Counted from the first letter of the stretch, positions 41,486-49,611 are shown. The stretch: DNA of 64,000 nt from Muricoccus pecuniae (GCF_014199205.1 NZ_JACIJD010000015.1:37831-101830), one strand, 5' to 3'. Notes: generated by a model not told the origin, from the sequence alone. Numbers and translations: made by a program.

Positions 41486-42124
41486 CTAGGCCCCTTCCGC
41501 CCCCGGCAGGGAGCGGAGGGGGAGTGGCGCGAAGCGGGTGGCGTGCCATTCCACGTCGCGCCACACCCCGCCGATCACATAGGGATCGGTCGACCACCAT
41601 TCCTGCGCGGCGGCGACCGTCGGATGGGCGGTGACGGCGACGGAGCCGATCATCCCGCCCTCCGCATCGAGGATGGCGCCACCGACCGTGAGCAACCCTT
41701 CGCGCGCGGCCGGGGCCACGCGGGCGAGATGCGCCTCCCGCACGGCCAGGCGCCGGGCAGGGCCGCCGGGATCCGTGCCGTCCCGCGCGACGGCGATGCT
41801 GTGGGTGGGGGCGGCGGGCACCGGCCCGCTCGGCAGTGGCCGGTAGGGCAGGGGCGCGATGCGGAAGGGATGGCTCTCGTGGCCCGCCCAGATCCCCTCC
41901 TGCAGGAAGGGCTCCGCGTCGAGGTAGCGCTCCAGCGCCCCTTCCGCCACGATCATGAGGGAGCCCTGGTAGGCGCCGGCCGCATCGAGCAGCGGCACGC
42001 CGAGGAACAGCTCCCCCGCCTCCGCCATGGGGCGGAGAAGCGCGAGATGCGCCTCCCGCACCGCCCCGATCCGCGCGCCGGCATCCGGTGCCGCCCGCGC
42101 CAGGACAAGTCTGCAAGCCGTCAT
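41486..42124 (-). CDS. Protein of two fused YciI-like domains
   Basis: 212 residues from ATG 42124, with GGGGAGG at good spacing; a GTG two codons earlier is too close. Residues 1-98 and about 100-205 are two copies of the YciI dimeric alpha/beta-barrel domain. The first shows REAHLALLRPMAEAGELFLGVPLLDAAGAYQGSLMIV. The second shows REAHLARVAPAAREGLLTVGGAILDAEGGMIGSVAV. Both end in a 'DP(F/Y)..(G/E)GIW/GVW' segment. YciI is normally a 95-residue homodimer. The fusion would give an intramolecular dimer. The function of YciI is not established. Confidence 0.85.
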   Translation of the reverse strand: MTACRLVLARAAPDAGARIGAVREAHLALLRPMAEAGELFLGVPLLDAAGAYQGSLMIVAEGALERYLDAEPFLQEGIWAGHESHPFRIAPLPYRPLPSGPVPAAPTHSIAVARDGTDPGGPARRLAVREAHLARVAPAAREGLLTVGGAILDAEGGMIGSVAVTAHPTVAAAQEWWSTDPYVIGGVWRDVEWHATRFAPLPLRSLPGAEGA

Positions 42125-42181
42125 CGCCACGCCCTCCCCGCCCGCAGGCTCGCCCGCGGAGGGGAGGGGCGCAAGGTGGCG

Positions 42182-42436
42182 CTACTTGTTCGTGCGACCC
42201 ATGTGGTTCGGGTTCACGCCGCCGTCGCGCTTCGTCTCGTTCGCGACGTCGCCCTCGTCCGTGCTGTCGGCCTGCAGAACCTCGGGGTCCGTGCCCTGGC
42301 CGAACACGCCCTTGGAGGAGCCGATGCCGGGGTTTCGCTCGTCGTCCGAGGGCGGGCGGGGGATGCCGTCGCCCAGCCCTTCCTCGCCGCGCTCCTTGGC
42401 GCCCATGCCGCCCTTGGGGTGCTTCGAAGCGGTCAT
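42182..42436 (-). CDS. Small hydrophilic protein, probably disordered
   Basis: 84 residues from ATG 42436 with GGGAGG upstream. The sequence is Gly/Asp/Glu/Asn-rich with no hydrophobic core (GGMGAKERGEEGLGDGIPRPP, ADSTDEGDVANETKRDGGVNPN in parts). It is likely disordered and resembles short stress-associated proteins seen in Acetobacteraceae. No family recognised. It is 79 bases downstream of phaB on the same strand. Confidence 0.7.
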   Translation of the reverse strand: MTASKHPKGGMGAKERGEEGLGDGIPRPPSDDERNPGIGSSKGVFGQGTDPEVLQADSTDEGDVANETKRDGGVNPNHMGRTNK

Positions 42437-42515
42437 GCCTGCCTCCCTTGTATCGAAGGAGAGGTAACGGCCGGCCGCCCCGAAGGCTTCCCCGACGACG
42501 ATAAGGGGGCGGCGA

Positions 42516-43238
42516 TCAGTACATGTGCTGGCCGCCGTTGATCGAGAGGGTGGAGCCGGTGATGAAGTCCGCATCGTCGGCCGTGAGGAAGGCGACGCCG
42601 CGCGCGATGTCGTCCGCCGTGCCGAGACGGCCGCGGGGGATGCGGGCGATGATCTTCTCCAGCACCTCGGGCGGCACGGCGCGCACCATCTCCGTGTCCA
42701 CGTAGCCCGGGGCGACGGCGTTCACCGTCACGCCCGTCTTCGCGCCCTCCTGGGCGAGGGCCTTGGTGAAGCCGTGGATGCCGGACTTGGCGGCGGCGTA
42801 GTTCACCTGCCCGTACTGCCCGGCCTGGCCGTTGATCGAGCCGATATTCACGATGCGCCCGAACTTGCGGGACACCATCCCGTCCCACACCAGCTTGCAG
42901 AGGTTGAAGCAGGAGCCGAGATTCGTGTCGATCACGTCGTCCCACATCTTGCGGTCCATGCGCTTCATCGTGTTGTCGCGCGTGATGCCGGCGTTGTTCA
43001 CCAGGATGTCGATCGGCCCGACCTCGGACTCGATGCGCTTGATGGATTCCGCGCACTGCTCGTAATCCGAGACGTCGAACTTGTAGGTCTTGATCCCCGT
43101 GCGCTCGGTGAAGGCGCGCGCGGCCTCCTCGTTCCCGGCATAGGAGGCAACGACGGTGCGCCCGGCCTTCTGCAGATGCTCGCTGATGGCGGCGCCGATG
43201 CCGCGCTGGCCTCCGGTGACGAGTGCGATTCGTGCCAT
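42516..43238 (-). CDS. phaB: Acetoacetyl-CoA reductase
   Basis: 240 residues from ATG 43238, preceded by AGGAAAGGG. The SDR Rossmann motif is TGGQRGIG, followed by NNAGITRDNTMKRMD, which is characteristic of PhaB. The catalytic Ser-Tyr-Lys is in NIGSINGQAGQYGQVNYAAAKSG. The end FITGSTLSINGGQHMY is the PhaB signature. It makes (R)-3-hydroxybutyryl-CoA with NADPH for polyhydroxybutyrate. phaA and phaC are not in the window. Confidence 0.95.
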   Translation of the reverse strand: MARIALVTGGQRGIGAAISEHLQKAGRTVVASYAGNEEAARAFTERTGIKTYKFDVSDYEQCAESIKRIESEVGPIDILVNNAGITRDNTMKRMDRKMWDDVIDTNLGSCFNLCKLVWDGMVSRKFGRIVNIGSINGQAGQYGQVNYAAAKSGIHGFTKALAQEGAKTGVTVNAVAPGYVDTEMVRAVPPEVLEKIIARIPRGRLGTADDIARGVAFLTADDADFITGSTLSINGGQHMY

Positions 43239-43490
43239 GAGGTTGGACCCTTTCCTGACGTTGGTCTCCCGCCCCCAAAGCTGACGCGGTGCCCCCGTGC
43301 CATCAAGGGAAAGGCGCGCAAGATCGCACCGCACAACGACGGTTGGGCGCAATTTTCCGCCCCACGCCCCGGAAACGCGGCGGGGCGGCCCCGAAATGGC
43401 GGGCTGGTGCAACGAAGTCTGGCTTTCGCTCACGGGCCGGTGTAGGACGCCGCCCGCCCCGATCCGACCCCGCTCAAGGAATGCGCCGCC

Positions 43491-43679
43491 ATGGACACCC
43501 CCATCGCCGCCGTGCTCTGGCCCGACCATGCCGGGCGCGACATGGCCGCGCTCATGCGGCTGATGGCGCATCTGGAGCGCTGCTGCCTGGAGATCGGGGC
43601 GGAGGAGGCGGCCGGCTACCTCGCCGAGGCCGCGGCCAGCCTCGCCCAGGACGGAGCCCAGCGGCGCCTCGCCGCCTGA
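43491..43679 (+). CDS. Small hypothetical protein
   Basis: 62 residues from ATG 43491 with AAGGA upstream. It is short and helical (AALMRLMAHLERCCLEIGAEEAAGYLAEAAASLAQ in helices), with two adjacent cysteines. No signal peptide. Its last codons enter the 26-bp tandem repeat at 43668. It is divergent from phaB with a 252-bp gap. No family recognised; coding status is plausible but not certain. Confidence 0.5.
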   Translation: MDTPIAAVLWPDHAGRDMAALMRLMAHLERCCLEIGAEEAAGYLAEAAASLAQDGAQRRLAA

Positions 43680-43745
43680 AGCCGCACTGCTACCTCGCCG
43701 CTTGAAGCCGCACTGCCGCCTCGCGGCTTGACGCCGCGTTGCCGC
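43668..43745. repeat. Three 26-bp imperfect tandem repeats
   Basis: Units at 43668-43693, 43694-43719 and 43720-43745 share CTCGCsGCyTGAmGCCGC. A further partial unit CTCGCGG follows. The first unit covers the last codons and stop of the 62-residue ORF. 26 is not a multiple of three, so the array is non-coding beyond that stop. Confidence 0.85.
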
Positions 43746-43918
43746 CTCGCGGCCCCGGGCGGCGGGCCGGCCCGCCGCCCGGGGCCGTGCCCGGCGCGGC
43801 TTCCGTGCCGCAGTGGCGGGAACTGTGCCGGGAACTCGTCGCGCTTCCGGAAAAGCCCGGTGACGGGCGCCTCGCACGGCCCTAGAAGGTCGGCCGCCCC
43901 GCCCGGCGGGGCAGCTTC
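43680..43918. other. Non-coding stretch between small ORFs
   Basis: Together with the tandem hairpins this makes a 304-bp gap between genes. It contains the 26-bp repeats and GC-rich filler; no further gene, tRNA or obvious promoter is seen. Confidence 0.5.
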
Positions 43919-43971
43919 CCCCGCGGAGCGGGGTGCTTTTCCCCCTCCCCGCGGAGCGGGGTGCTTTTCCC
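43919..43971 (+). terminator. Two identical 25-bp hairpin/T-run units in tandem
   Basis: The same 25 bases occur at 43919-43943 and 43947-43971. Each has CCCCGC-GGA-GCGGGG, a 6-bp stem with 3-base loop, followed by TGCTTTTCCC. This looks like a duplicated intrinsic terminator. It lies between the 62-residue ORF and the lipoprotein at 43984, ending 12 bases before the latter's start, so read-through would be blocked unless the promoter lies inside. Confidence 0.7.
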
Positions 43972-43983
43972 AAGGACGAACCA

Positions 43984-44292
43984 GTGACCAAGACGATCCT
44001 CAAGGCCGCGCTGCTCCCGTCGCTGGCGCTCATGGCGGCCTGCACCGCCGCGCCCCCGCAGCCCACCGTTGCCCCGCCGCCGGAAGAGGCCTTCCGCCCC
44101 GTCTGCCGCGAGCGCCTGCCGAACGCGACCGACTTCGGCATGATGAAGTGCATGTACGAGGAGCTGGACAAGTCGCGCGGCGTGACCCCGGCCAGCGTCA
44201 CCGCCCCGGCCGCCGAGCCCGCGCCCGCCACCCCGGCGCGTCCCTCGGCCCCGGCCCGCTCCTCCGCCCCGGCCGCGCGCCGCGCCCGCTGA
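43984..44292 (+). CDS. Small lipoprotein with Pro/Ala tail
   Basis: 102 residues from a GTG at 43984, with AAGGAC upstream. VTKTILKAALLPSLALMAAC is a lipoprotein signal with cysteine at 20. The mature part has a short folded region (EEAFRPVCRERLPNATDFGMMKCMYEELDKSRG) with two cysteines that could pair. A 45-residue Ala/Pro/Arg tail follows. No family recognised. It may be a surface or cell-wall-reaching lipoprotein. Confidence 0.7.
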   Translation: MTKTILKAALLPSLALMAACTAAPPQPTVAPPPEEAFRPVCRERLPNATDFGMMKCMYEELDKSRGVTPASVTAPAAEPAPATPARPSAPARSSAPAARRAR

Positions 44293-44398
44293 GCCCCGGC
44301 ACCCGGCCCGCCCACGCGGCGGGCCGGTTCCTGGGTGAAGCCCCTGGGTAATCACTCCGGGTTGATGCTGTCGGGCGGCCCCGTTTCCGCCGCCCCGC

Positions 44399-45727
44399 CT
44401 AGCGGCCGGTCTCCCCGGCCGCGTCGCGGTCATGAACGAGGCGCCCGGCGACATAGGTCGCCCTGACCGCCCTCTCGTCCCCGAGCGCCGCGAGTGCGAA
44501 GAGCCGGTCCGCCGGATCCGCCGCCGCGCCGGTCCGCAGCGCGAGAGCCGGCGTGGCGGCGGGGTCCAGCACCACCAGATCCGCCTCCATTCCCGGCACG
44601 AGCGTGCCGATCCGGTCCTCCAGCCGCATCGCCTCCGCCCCGCCGCGCGTGGCGAGCCAGAAGGCCTGGGCCGGGTGCAGCCGCGCGCCGCCCAGCCGCG
44701 CCACCTTGTAGGCGTCGCCGAGGGTGCGGAGCGGGGAGAGGCCGGTGCCCGCGCCCACGTCGCTCCCGAGGCCCACGCGCACGCCCTCGCCCGCCATGTC
44801 GTGCAGGCGGAACAGCCCGCTGCCGAGGAAGAGGTTGGAGCTGGGGCAGTGCGCCACGCCGCAGCCGCTCCGCCGCAGGGCGGCGATGTCGGCCTCCGTC
44901 ACGTGCACGGCATGGCCCATCACCGCGCCGGGGCCCGCCAGCCCCGCCCGGGCATAGACGTCGAGATAGGAGGGGGCGCCGGGGAACAGCTCCCGCACCC
45001 AGGCGATCTCGGCCTCGGTCTCGCAGAGATGGGTCTGCACCAGCGTGCCGGGATTGTCGCACCACAGCCGCCCGGCGGCGCGCAGGGCCTCGTCCGTGCA
45101 GGCGGGGGCGAAGCGCGGGGTGATGGCGTAGAGCAGCCGCCCGCGCCCGTGCCAGCGGTCGATCAGGCGCTGCGTGGCGGGGATGCCGTGATCCGCGCCG
45201 TCCAGCAGCCCCTCCGGCGCGTGGCGGTCCATCAGCACCTTGCCGGCGGCCAGGCGCATGCCGAGCCGCGCCGCCTCGGCGAAGAGGGCGTCGGCCGAGT
45301 GCTCGTGCACGGTGCAGTAGACGGCGGCCGTCGTCGTCCCCGCGCGCAGCAGCTCCCGCAGGAAGATCCGCGCGATGCGGGCGGCATGGGCGGGATCGGC
45401 GAAGCGCGCCTCGGCGGGGAAGGTGTAGCGCCGGAGCCAGTCGAGCAGGGTTTCCCCGAAGGCGCCCGTCATCTCCATCTGGGGGTAGTGGACATGGGCG
45501 TCCACGAAGCCGGGGCCGATGATGCCGTCGGGGTAGCGGTGGACGGGCAGGTCGTCCGGCTGGCGCGGGCGCTCGGCCGCGTGGTCGCCGAAGGCGGTGA
45601 CGATGCCGTCCCGCATCACCACCAGCGCGTCCGGCCAGAAGGCGAGGGCCGTGTCCGCCTCGCCCGCGAAGGGGTCGTGGCGGAAGCCATAGGCCGGGCC
45701 GCGCAGGCCGAGGGGTCCGTTCGTCAA
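44399..45727 (-). CDS. Guanine deaminase-like amidohydrolase
   Basis: 442 residues from a TTG at 45727. GGAG lies 6 bases upstream, and the length then equals the family norm. Earlier in-frame starts add only low-complexity residues. Metal and catalytic residues of the TIM-barrel amidohydrolase are visible: DAHVHYPQMEM, QTHLCETEAEI, GHAVHVTE and GLGSDVGAG. LLDWLRRYTFPAEARF is specific to the guanine deaminase group. The enzyme would convert guanine to xanthine. It is divergent from the Bug receptor gene; no other purine gene is nearby, so specificity should be held open. Confidence 0.85.
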   Translation of the reverse strand: MTNGPLGLRGPAYGFRHDPFAGEADTALAFWPDALVVMRDGIVTAFGDHAAERPRQPDDLPVHRYPDGIIGPGFVDAHVHYPQMEMTGAFGETLLDWLRRYTFPAEARFADPAHAARIARIFLRELLRAGTTTAAVYCTVHEHSADALFAEAARLGMRLAAGKVLMDRHAPEGLLDGADHGIPATQRLIDRWHGRGRLLYAITPRFAPACTDEALRAAGRLWCDNPGTLVQTHLCETEAEIAWVRELFPGAPSYLDVYARAGLAGPGAVMGHAVHVTEADIAALRRSGCGVAHCPSSNLFLGSGLFRLHDMAGEGVRVGLGSDVGAGTGLSPLRTLGDAYKVARLGGARLHPAQAFWLATRGGAEAMRLEDRIGTLVPGMEADLVVLDPAATPALALRTGAAADPADRLFALAALGDERAVRATYVAGRLVHDRDAAGETGR

Positions 45728-45771
45728 GCGCCACTCCGTGCCGGGCCGCGCATCATGCCATCCCGGGCGTT

Positions 45772-45806
45772 GCGGTGAAGCCACCGCAAGGCGCGGTGAA
45801 GCCACC
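45772..45806. repeat. 14-bp direct repeat in the guanine deaminase/Bug divergent gap
   Basis: GCGGTGAAGCCACC occurs at 45772-45785 and 45793-45806, 21 bases apart, two helical turns. Each also pairs with neighbouring CACCGC as a small hairpin. The position between two divergent genes makes it a candidate shared operator. Confidence 0.5.
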
Positions 45807-45906
45807 ACGGCCGCGCGGTGGCCCACCACGCGGGGGTGAAGGCTTGCCGCTTGCGCCGGGGCGCCCGCCCGTGCTCTTGCCCGCCCAGGCCACGGGACCG
45901 AACGCC

Positions 45907-46878
45907 ATGCAACGCCGCCACCTCCTGCCGCTCCTCGCGGCGCCCGCCCTCATCACCCGTGCCCGGGCCCAGGGGAGCAGCCAGGGCCGGCCGATCACCC
46001 TCATCGTGCCCTATGCCGCCGGGGGCGGGACGGACATCGTGGCGCGCGAGCTGGCGCCGATCCTGATGGAGATGCTCGGGCAGAACGTCATCGTCGAGAA
46101 CCGCGGCGGCGCGGCGGGGCATGTGGGCGCCACCTCCGTCGCCCGCGCGCGGCCCGATGGCACGACGCTGCTCTTCGCGGTCTCGACCAACATCGTCGTC
46201 AACCCGCACCTCCAGCGGAACGACCGGGTGAACCTCTCCACCGCGCTCAGCCCGGTGACGAAGGCCAGCGCCTACCAGTACGTGCTCGCCATCGACCCGA
46301 AGGTGCCGGCGAAGGACCTGCAGGAGCTGATCGCGGCGGGGAAGAAGCCGAGGGCTGGCTTCACCTTCTCCTCCGGCGGCGTCGGCTCGAACAACCACCT
46401 CGCCGGCATCCTCTTCGCCGAGGCCGCGGGGGTGGAGATGGAGCACATCTCCTATCGCGGCACGGCGCCCGCGCTGCAGGACGTGGTGGCCGGGCGCGTG
46501 ACGATGAACTTCTCCTCCCCGCCCCCTGCCGTGCCGCTGGTGCGGGACGGCCGGCTGCGCGCGCTGGCCGTGACGGGCGACCACCGCCTGCCCTCCCTGC
46601 CGGAGGTGCCGACGCTGTCGGAGGCCGGGCTGCCCGGCATCGTCATCCTCGGCTGGCATGGCATCTTCGCCCCCGCCGGCACGCCGGAGGCCGAGATGAG
46701 CCGGCTGGAGGCGGCCGCCAACAAGGCCATCCGCGACCCCCGCTTCGCCCGCAGCCTCGAGCGGGACGGGCTGGAGGTCGCGGCCGAGCAGCCGCGCGCC
46801 GACTTCGCCCGCGCCATCCGCGAGGAGTACGAGTTCTGGGGCAGGAAGGTGCGGGAGCTGGACCTGAAGGCGGAGTAG
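45907..46878 (+). CDS. Bug-family periplasmic solute-binding protein (tripartite tricarboxylate type)
   Basis: 323 residues from ATG 45907. The signal MQRRHLLPLLAAPALITRARAQ has a twin-basic start. The family core is PITLIVPYAAGGGTDIVAREL, VENRGGAAGHVGATSVARARPDGTTLLFA, VGSNNHLAGILFAEAAGVEMEHISYRGTAPALQDVVAGRV and LAVTGDHRLPSLPEVPTLSEAGLP in segments. Bug proteins bind small carboxylates or related molecules in the periplasm. No TctA/TctB partners are in the window, which is common for these receptors. Confidence 0.92.
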   Translation: MQRRHLLPLLAAPALITRARAQGSSQGRPITLIVPYAAGGGTDIVARELAPILMEMLGQNVIVENRGGAAGHVGATSVARARPDGTTLLFAVSTNIVVNPHLQRNDRVNLSTALSPVTKASAYQYVLAIDPKVPAKDLQELIAAGKKPRAGFTFSSGGVGSNNHLAGILFAEAAGVEMEHISYRGTAPALQDVVAGRVTMNFSSPPPAVPLVRDGRLRALAVTGDHRLPSLPEVPTLSEAGLPGIVILGWHGIFAPAGTPEAEMSRLEAAANKAIRDPRFARSLERDGLEVAAEQPRADFARAIREEYEFWGRKVRELDLKAE

Positions 46879-47157
46879 GCCGGGCCGTGCTTTCTCCGGG
46901 AGGCACGGCCTCCCGGGCAAGCCCGCCAGCTGCGCGAGGCGTCCCCCTCGTCGGGACGGCGCTCGCGATGAATTCGGGAAGGCTTTCGGCGGGTTGCGCG
47001 AAGGATGGCCGGCCGCCGGGCCATGCGGGTGCTCCCACCCGCGCGCACAGGTTTCCTGGCCTGCCAGACATCCCCGGATGTGAGGCGCTCTCCCCTGCGC
47101 CGCTCCCTTCGAGGGCCTGTTCCCCGCTGAGTTGACCGGCCGGAACCGGGCGCTCAA
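46879..47157. other. Non-coding region between Bug and acyl-CoA dehydrogenase genes
   Basis: With the following leader this gap is about 370 bases. It starts with the hairpin at 46883. A TTGACC hexamer at 47132-47137 is the only promoter-like element, and its matching -10 is poor. No other gene is seen. Confidence 0.4.
46883..46910 (+). terminator. Hairpin after the Bug receptor gene
   Basis: GGCCGTGC (46883-46890) and GCACGGCC (46903-46910) form a perfect 8-bp stem 4 bases after the stop. A competing stem CCGGGAGG/CCTCCCGG overlaps it, so the two are mutually exclusive. No T-run follows. Confidence 0.55.
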
Positions 47158-47189
47158 CCTGGGCCGCGCTGGAGGAAGCGCGGCCCAGG
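47158..47189 (+). promoter_or_regulatory. 12-bp perfect stem-loop in the acyl-CoA dehydrogenase leader
   Basis: CCTGGGCCGCGC (47158-47169) and GCGCGGCCCAGG (47178-47189) pair perfectly around the 8-base loop TGGAGGAA, which itself looks like a Shine-Dalgarno. A short ORF begins at the next base. Such an arrangement would allow translational or attenuation control. Confidence 0.5.
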
Positions 47190-47249
47190 ATGGCGCACGC
47201 CATGTGGGCCCCGAGCGCCGGTGCGATCCGGCGATCTGGGGAGGCATGA
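47190..47249 (+). CDS. Possible 19-residue leader peptide
   Basis: ATG at 47190 opens MAHAMWAPSAGAIRRSGEA and stops with TGA at 47247-47249, whose last base is the first base of the acyl-CoA dehydrogenase ATG (TGATG). GGAGGA lies in the hairpin loop 13 bases upstream. It may be a coupled upstream ORF; chance cannot be excluded in such GC-rich DNA. Confidence 0.3.
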   Translation: MAHAMWAPSAGAIRRSGEA

Positions 47250-48388
47250 TGACGGACGTCGAGCTGTCGGACACGCATCTGGCACTCCGCGACGCGGCAC
47301 GCCGCTTCGCCGAGTCCAGGATCGCCCCCCTGGCCTCCGCGCTCGATGAAGAGGAGCGTTACCCCTCGGAGCTCTACGCCGAACTCGCCTCGCTCGGGCT
47401 CTTCGGCATCACGGTGCCTGAGGAGTTGGGCGGTGTCGGCGCGGATACGCTGTCCTACGCGCTGGTCATGGAGGAGATGTCGCGCGGCTACGCCTCCGTC
47501 GCCGATCAGGTCGGGCTGGTGGAGCTGCTGGGCACGCTGCTCACGCAGCACGGCACGCCCGCGCAGCAGGACCTCTATCTCCGGCCGCTGCTGCGGGCGG
47601 AGCGCCGCTGCGCCTATGCGTTGACGGAAGCCGAGGCCGGTTCGGACCTCGGAGGGCTGAAGAGCACGGCGCGGCGGGACGGGGACGGGTGGGTGCTGGA
47701 TGGCGCCAAGCTCTGGATCCACAACGCGCCGGTGGCGGATTTCGCCGCCGTGCTCGCGCGCACGGATCCGGGCGCCGGGCACCGCGGCATGTCCATCTTC
47801 CTGGTGGACCTCGATCGCCCCGGCGTTACGCGGGACCGCAAGGAACACAAGATGGGCCAGCGCGCCTCGCCCGTCGGCGGGCTGCGCTTCGACGGCGTGC
47901 GGCTGGCGGGCGATGCGATGCTGGGGCCGGAAGGGCGCGGCTTCCACACGATGATGTCGGTGCTGGACAAAGGGCGCATCGGCATCGCTGCCCTGGCCGT
48001 CGGGATCCTGGCGGCGGCGCTGGAGGACAGCATCGCCTACGCGAAGGAGCGGCGGCAGTTCGGCCAGGCCATCGCGGACTTCCAGGCCGTGCAGTGGATG
48101 ATCGCCGACATGGCCAAGGATGCGCATGCCGCCCGGCTGATGGTGCATCATGCCGCCCGCGTGCTGGATTCCGGTGGCCGCGCGACGCTGGAGGCAAGCA
48201 TGGCGAAGTGCTTCGCCTCCGATGCCGCCGTGGCGCGCACGGCCGATGCGGTGCAGATCCATGGCGGCAGCGGGTACATCCGCGGCGTGCGGGTGGAGCG
48301 GCTGTTCCGCGACGCCAAGATCACGCAGATCTATGAGGGAACGAACCAGGTGCAGCGCATGGTCATGGCGCGGGCGCTGCTCGCATGA
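47249..48388 (+). CDS. Acyl-CoA dehydrogenase
   Basis: 379 residues from ATG 47249; the ATG at 47246 is too close to GGGGAGG. FAD family motifs are clear: YALTEAEAGSDLGGLKSTARRDGDGWVLDGAKLWI in parts, DRKEHKMGQRASPVGGLRFD, GRIGIAALAVGILAAAL, the region of the catalytic base and the end QIHGGSGYIRGVRVERLFRDAKITQIYEGTNQVQRMVMAR. The typical glutamate position lies in QIYEGT. It would introduce an alpha,beta double bond into an acyl-CoA, passing electrons to ETF. It overlaps the SDR gene by 4 bases (ATGA). Confidence 0.95.
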   Translation: MTDVELSDTHLALRDAARRFAESRIAPLASALDEEERYPSELYAELASLGLFGITVPEELGGVGADTLSYALVMEEMSRGYASVADQVGLVELLGTLLTQHGTPAQQDLYLRPLLRAERRCAYALTEAEAGSDLGGLKSTARRDGDGWVLDGAKLWIHNAPVADFAAVLARTDPGAGHRGMSIFLVDLDRPGVTRDRKEHKMGQRASPVGGLRFDGVRLAGDAMLGPEGRGFHTMMSVLDKGRIGIAALAVGILAAALEDSIAYAKERRQFGQAIADFQAVQWMIADMAKDAHAARLMVHHAARVLDSGGRATLEASMAKCFASDAAVARTADAVQIHGGSGYIRGVRVERLFRDAKITQIYEGTNQVQRMVMARALLA

Positions 48389-49155
48389 GCGCGCGTCCCG
48401 CGGCCCTCGTCACGGGCGCCCGTCGCGGCATCGGGCGGGCCACCTGCGCGGCGCTGGCCGCGCGCGGCTTCGACGTGGTCGGCGCCGATCTGTCGGAGGA
48501 GGGCGTGGCGGAAACCGCCGAGGCGGTGGAGGCGGCCGGTGGGCGCTTCGCCTTCCGGCAGGCCGACGTCGCGGCGCTGGAGGATCACGCGGCGCTGCTG
48601 GACGCCGCCTGGGATGCGTTTGGCGGGCTGGAATGCCTGGTGAACAATGCCGGGGTGGGCGCCATGCGGCGGGGCGACCTGCTGGAGGTGACGCGGGAAT
48701 CCTGGGACCGTGCCTTCGATGTGAACGTGCGGGCCGGGTTCTTCCTCGCCCAGGGCGTGGCGCGGCGGATGCTGGCGGCGGGCGCACCGGAGCGGGCGCG
48801 GCGCAGCATCGTCTTCGTCTCCTCGGCCAACGCGACCCTCGCCTCGCCGGAGCGGGGCGAGTACGCGGCCTCCAAGGCGGCGGTTTCCATGGTGGCGCGC
48901 GTCTTCGCGCTGCGGCTCGCGGAGGAGGGGATCGCGGTCCATGAGATCCGGCCCGGCGTCATCCGGACCGATATGACCGCGCCGGTCGCGGCCGCCTATG
49001 ACGCGCGGATCGCGGCCGGCCTCTCCCCGATCCGGCGCTGGGGCGAGGCCGAGGATGTGGGCCGCACCATCGCCCTGCTGGCCGCGGGGGACCTGCCCTT
49101 TACCACGGGCGATGCGTTCCATGTGGATGGCGGCCTGCATCTGGGGCGCCTGTGA
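48385..49155 (+). CDS. Short-chain dehydrogenase/reductase (3-hydroxyacyl type)
   Basis: 256 residues. The ATG overlaps the preceding stop. TGARRGIG is the nucleotide motif, NNAGVG the structural motif, and the catalytic Ser-Tyr-Lys is in VSSANATLASPERGEYAASKAA. The C-terminal RPGVIRTDM and GDAFHVDGGLHLGRL are classical. In this operon it is the likely oxidiser of a hydroxyacyl-CoA or of the alcohol form of the substrate. The cofactor preference cannot be stated firmly; ADLS after beta-2 favours NAD(H). Confidence 0.92.
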   Translation: MSARPAALVTGARRGIGRATCAALAARGFDVVGADLSEEGVAETAEAVEAAGGRFAFRQADVAALEDHAALLDAAWDAFGGLECLVNNAGVGAMRRGDLLEVTRESWDRAFDVNVRAGFFLAQGVARRMLAAGAPERARRSIVFVSSANATLASPERGEYAASKAAVSMVARVFALRLAEEGIAVHEIRPGVIRTDMTAPVAAAYDARIAAGLSPIRRWGEAEDVGRTIALLAAGDLPFTTGDAFHVDGGLHLGRL

Positions 49156-49604
49156 TGCCGGACGACCGCCTGCATTACGAGGAGATCGCTGTCGGGCTGA
49201 GCTGGGAGACGCCGGGCATCACGGTGACGGAGGCGCACATCCTCGCCTTCGCCGGGCTGACGGGCGACTTCTACGACCTGCACGTCGATGACGACTATGC
49301 CCGCGCGCTCGGCTATCCCACGAAGGTCGCGCACGGGCTTCTCGGTCTCTCCCTGGCGGACGGGCTGAAGAACCGCTCCTCCGTGCGGCTGGCCGCGATC
49401 GTCTCGCTCGGGTGGCGATGGAGCTTCGCCGCGCCCATCCTTCCGGGGGACCGGATCAGCGCCACGATCCGCGTCGCGGGGCGGCGGGAGACGAAGCGGC
49501 CGGAGCGCGGGATCGTCACGCTGGACTTCGACCTGCGCAACCAGCGCGGCGAGACCGTCCAGCGGGGCCAGAACGACATGATGGTGCATCGCCGCGCGGG
49601 TTGA
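49155..49604 (+). CDS. MaoC-like hydratase (hotdog fold), first copy
   Basis: 149 residues from ATG 49155, overlapping the SDR stop (TGATG); the adjacent GTG 49152 is the alternative. The MaoC hydratase motif is seen as FAGLTGDFYDLHVDDDYARALGYPTKVAHGLLGLSLADGL, holding the Asp/His pair. The rest (GWRWSFAAPILPGDRISATIRV) fits. It would hydrate an enoyl-CoA with R-specificity. Third gene of the ACAD-SDR-MaoC unit; convergent with the AroE-like gene, only 7 bases between stops. Confidence 0.9.
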   Translation: MPDDRLHYEEIAVGLSWETPGITVTEAHILAFAGLTGDFYDLHVDDDYARALGYPTKVAHGLLGLSLADGLKNRSSVRLAAIVSLGWRWSFAAPILPGDRISATIRVAGRRETKRPERGIVTLDFDLRNQRGETVQRGQNDMMVHRRAG

Positions 49605-49611
49605 GCGCGCC

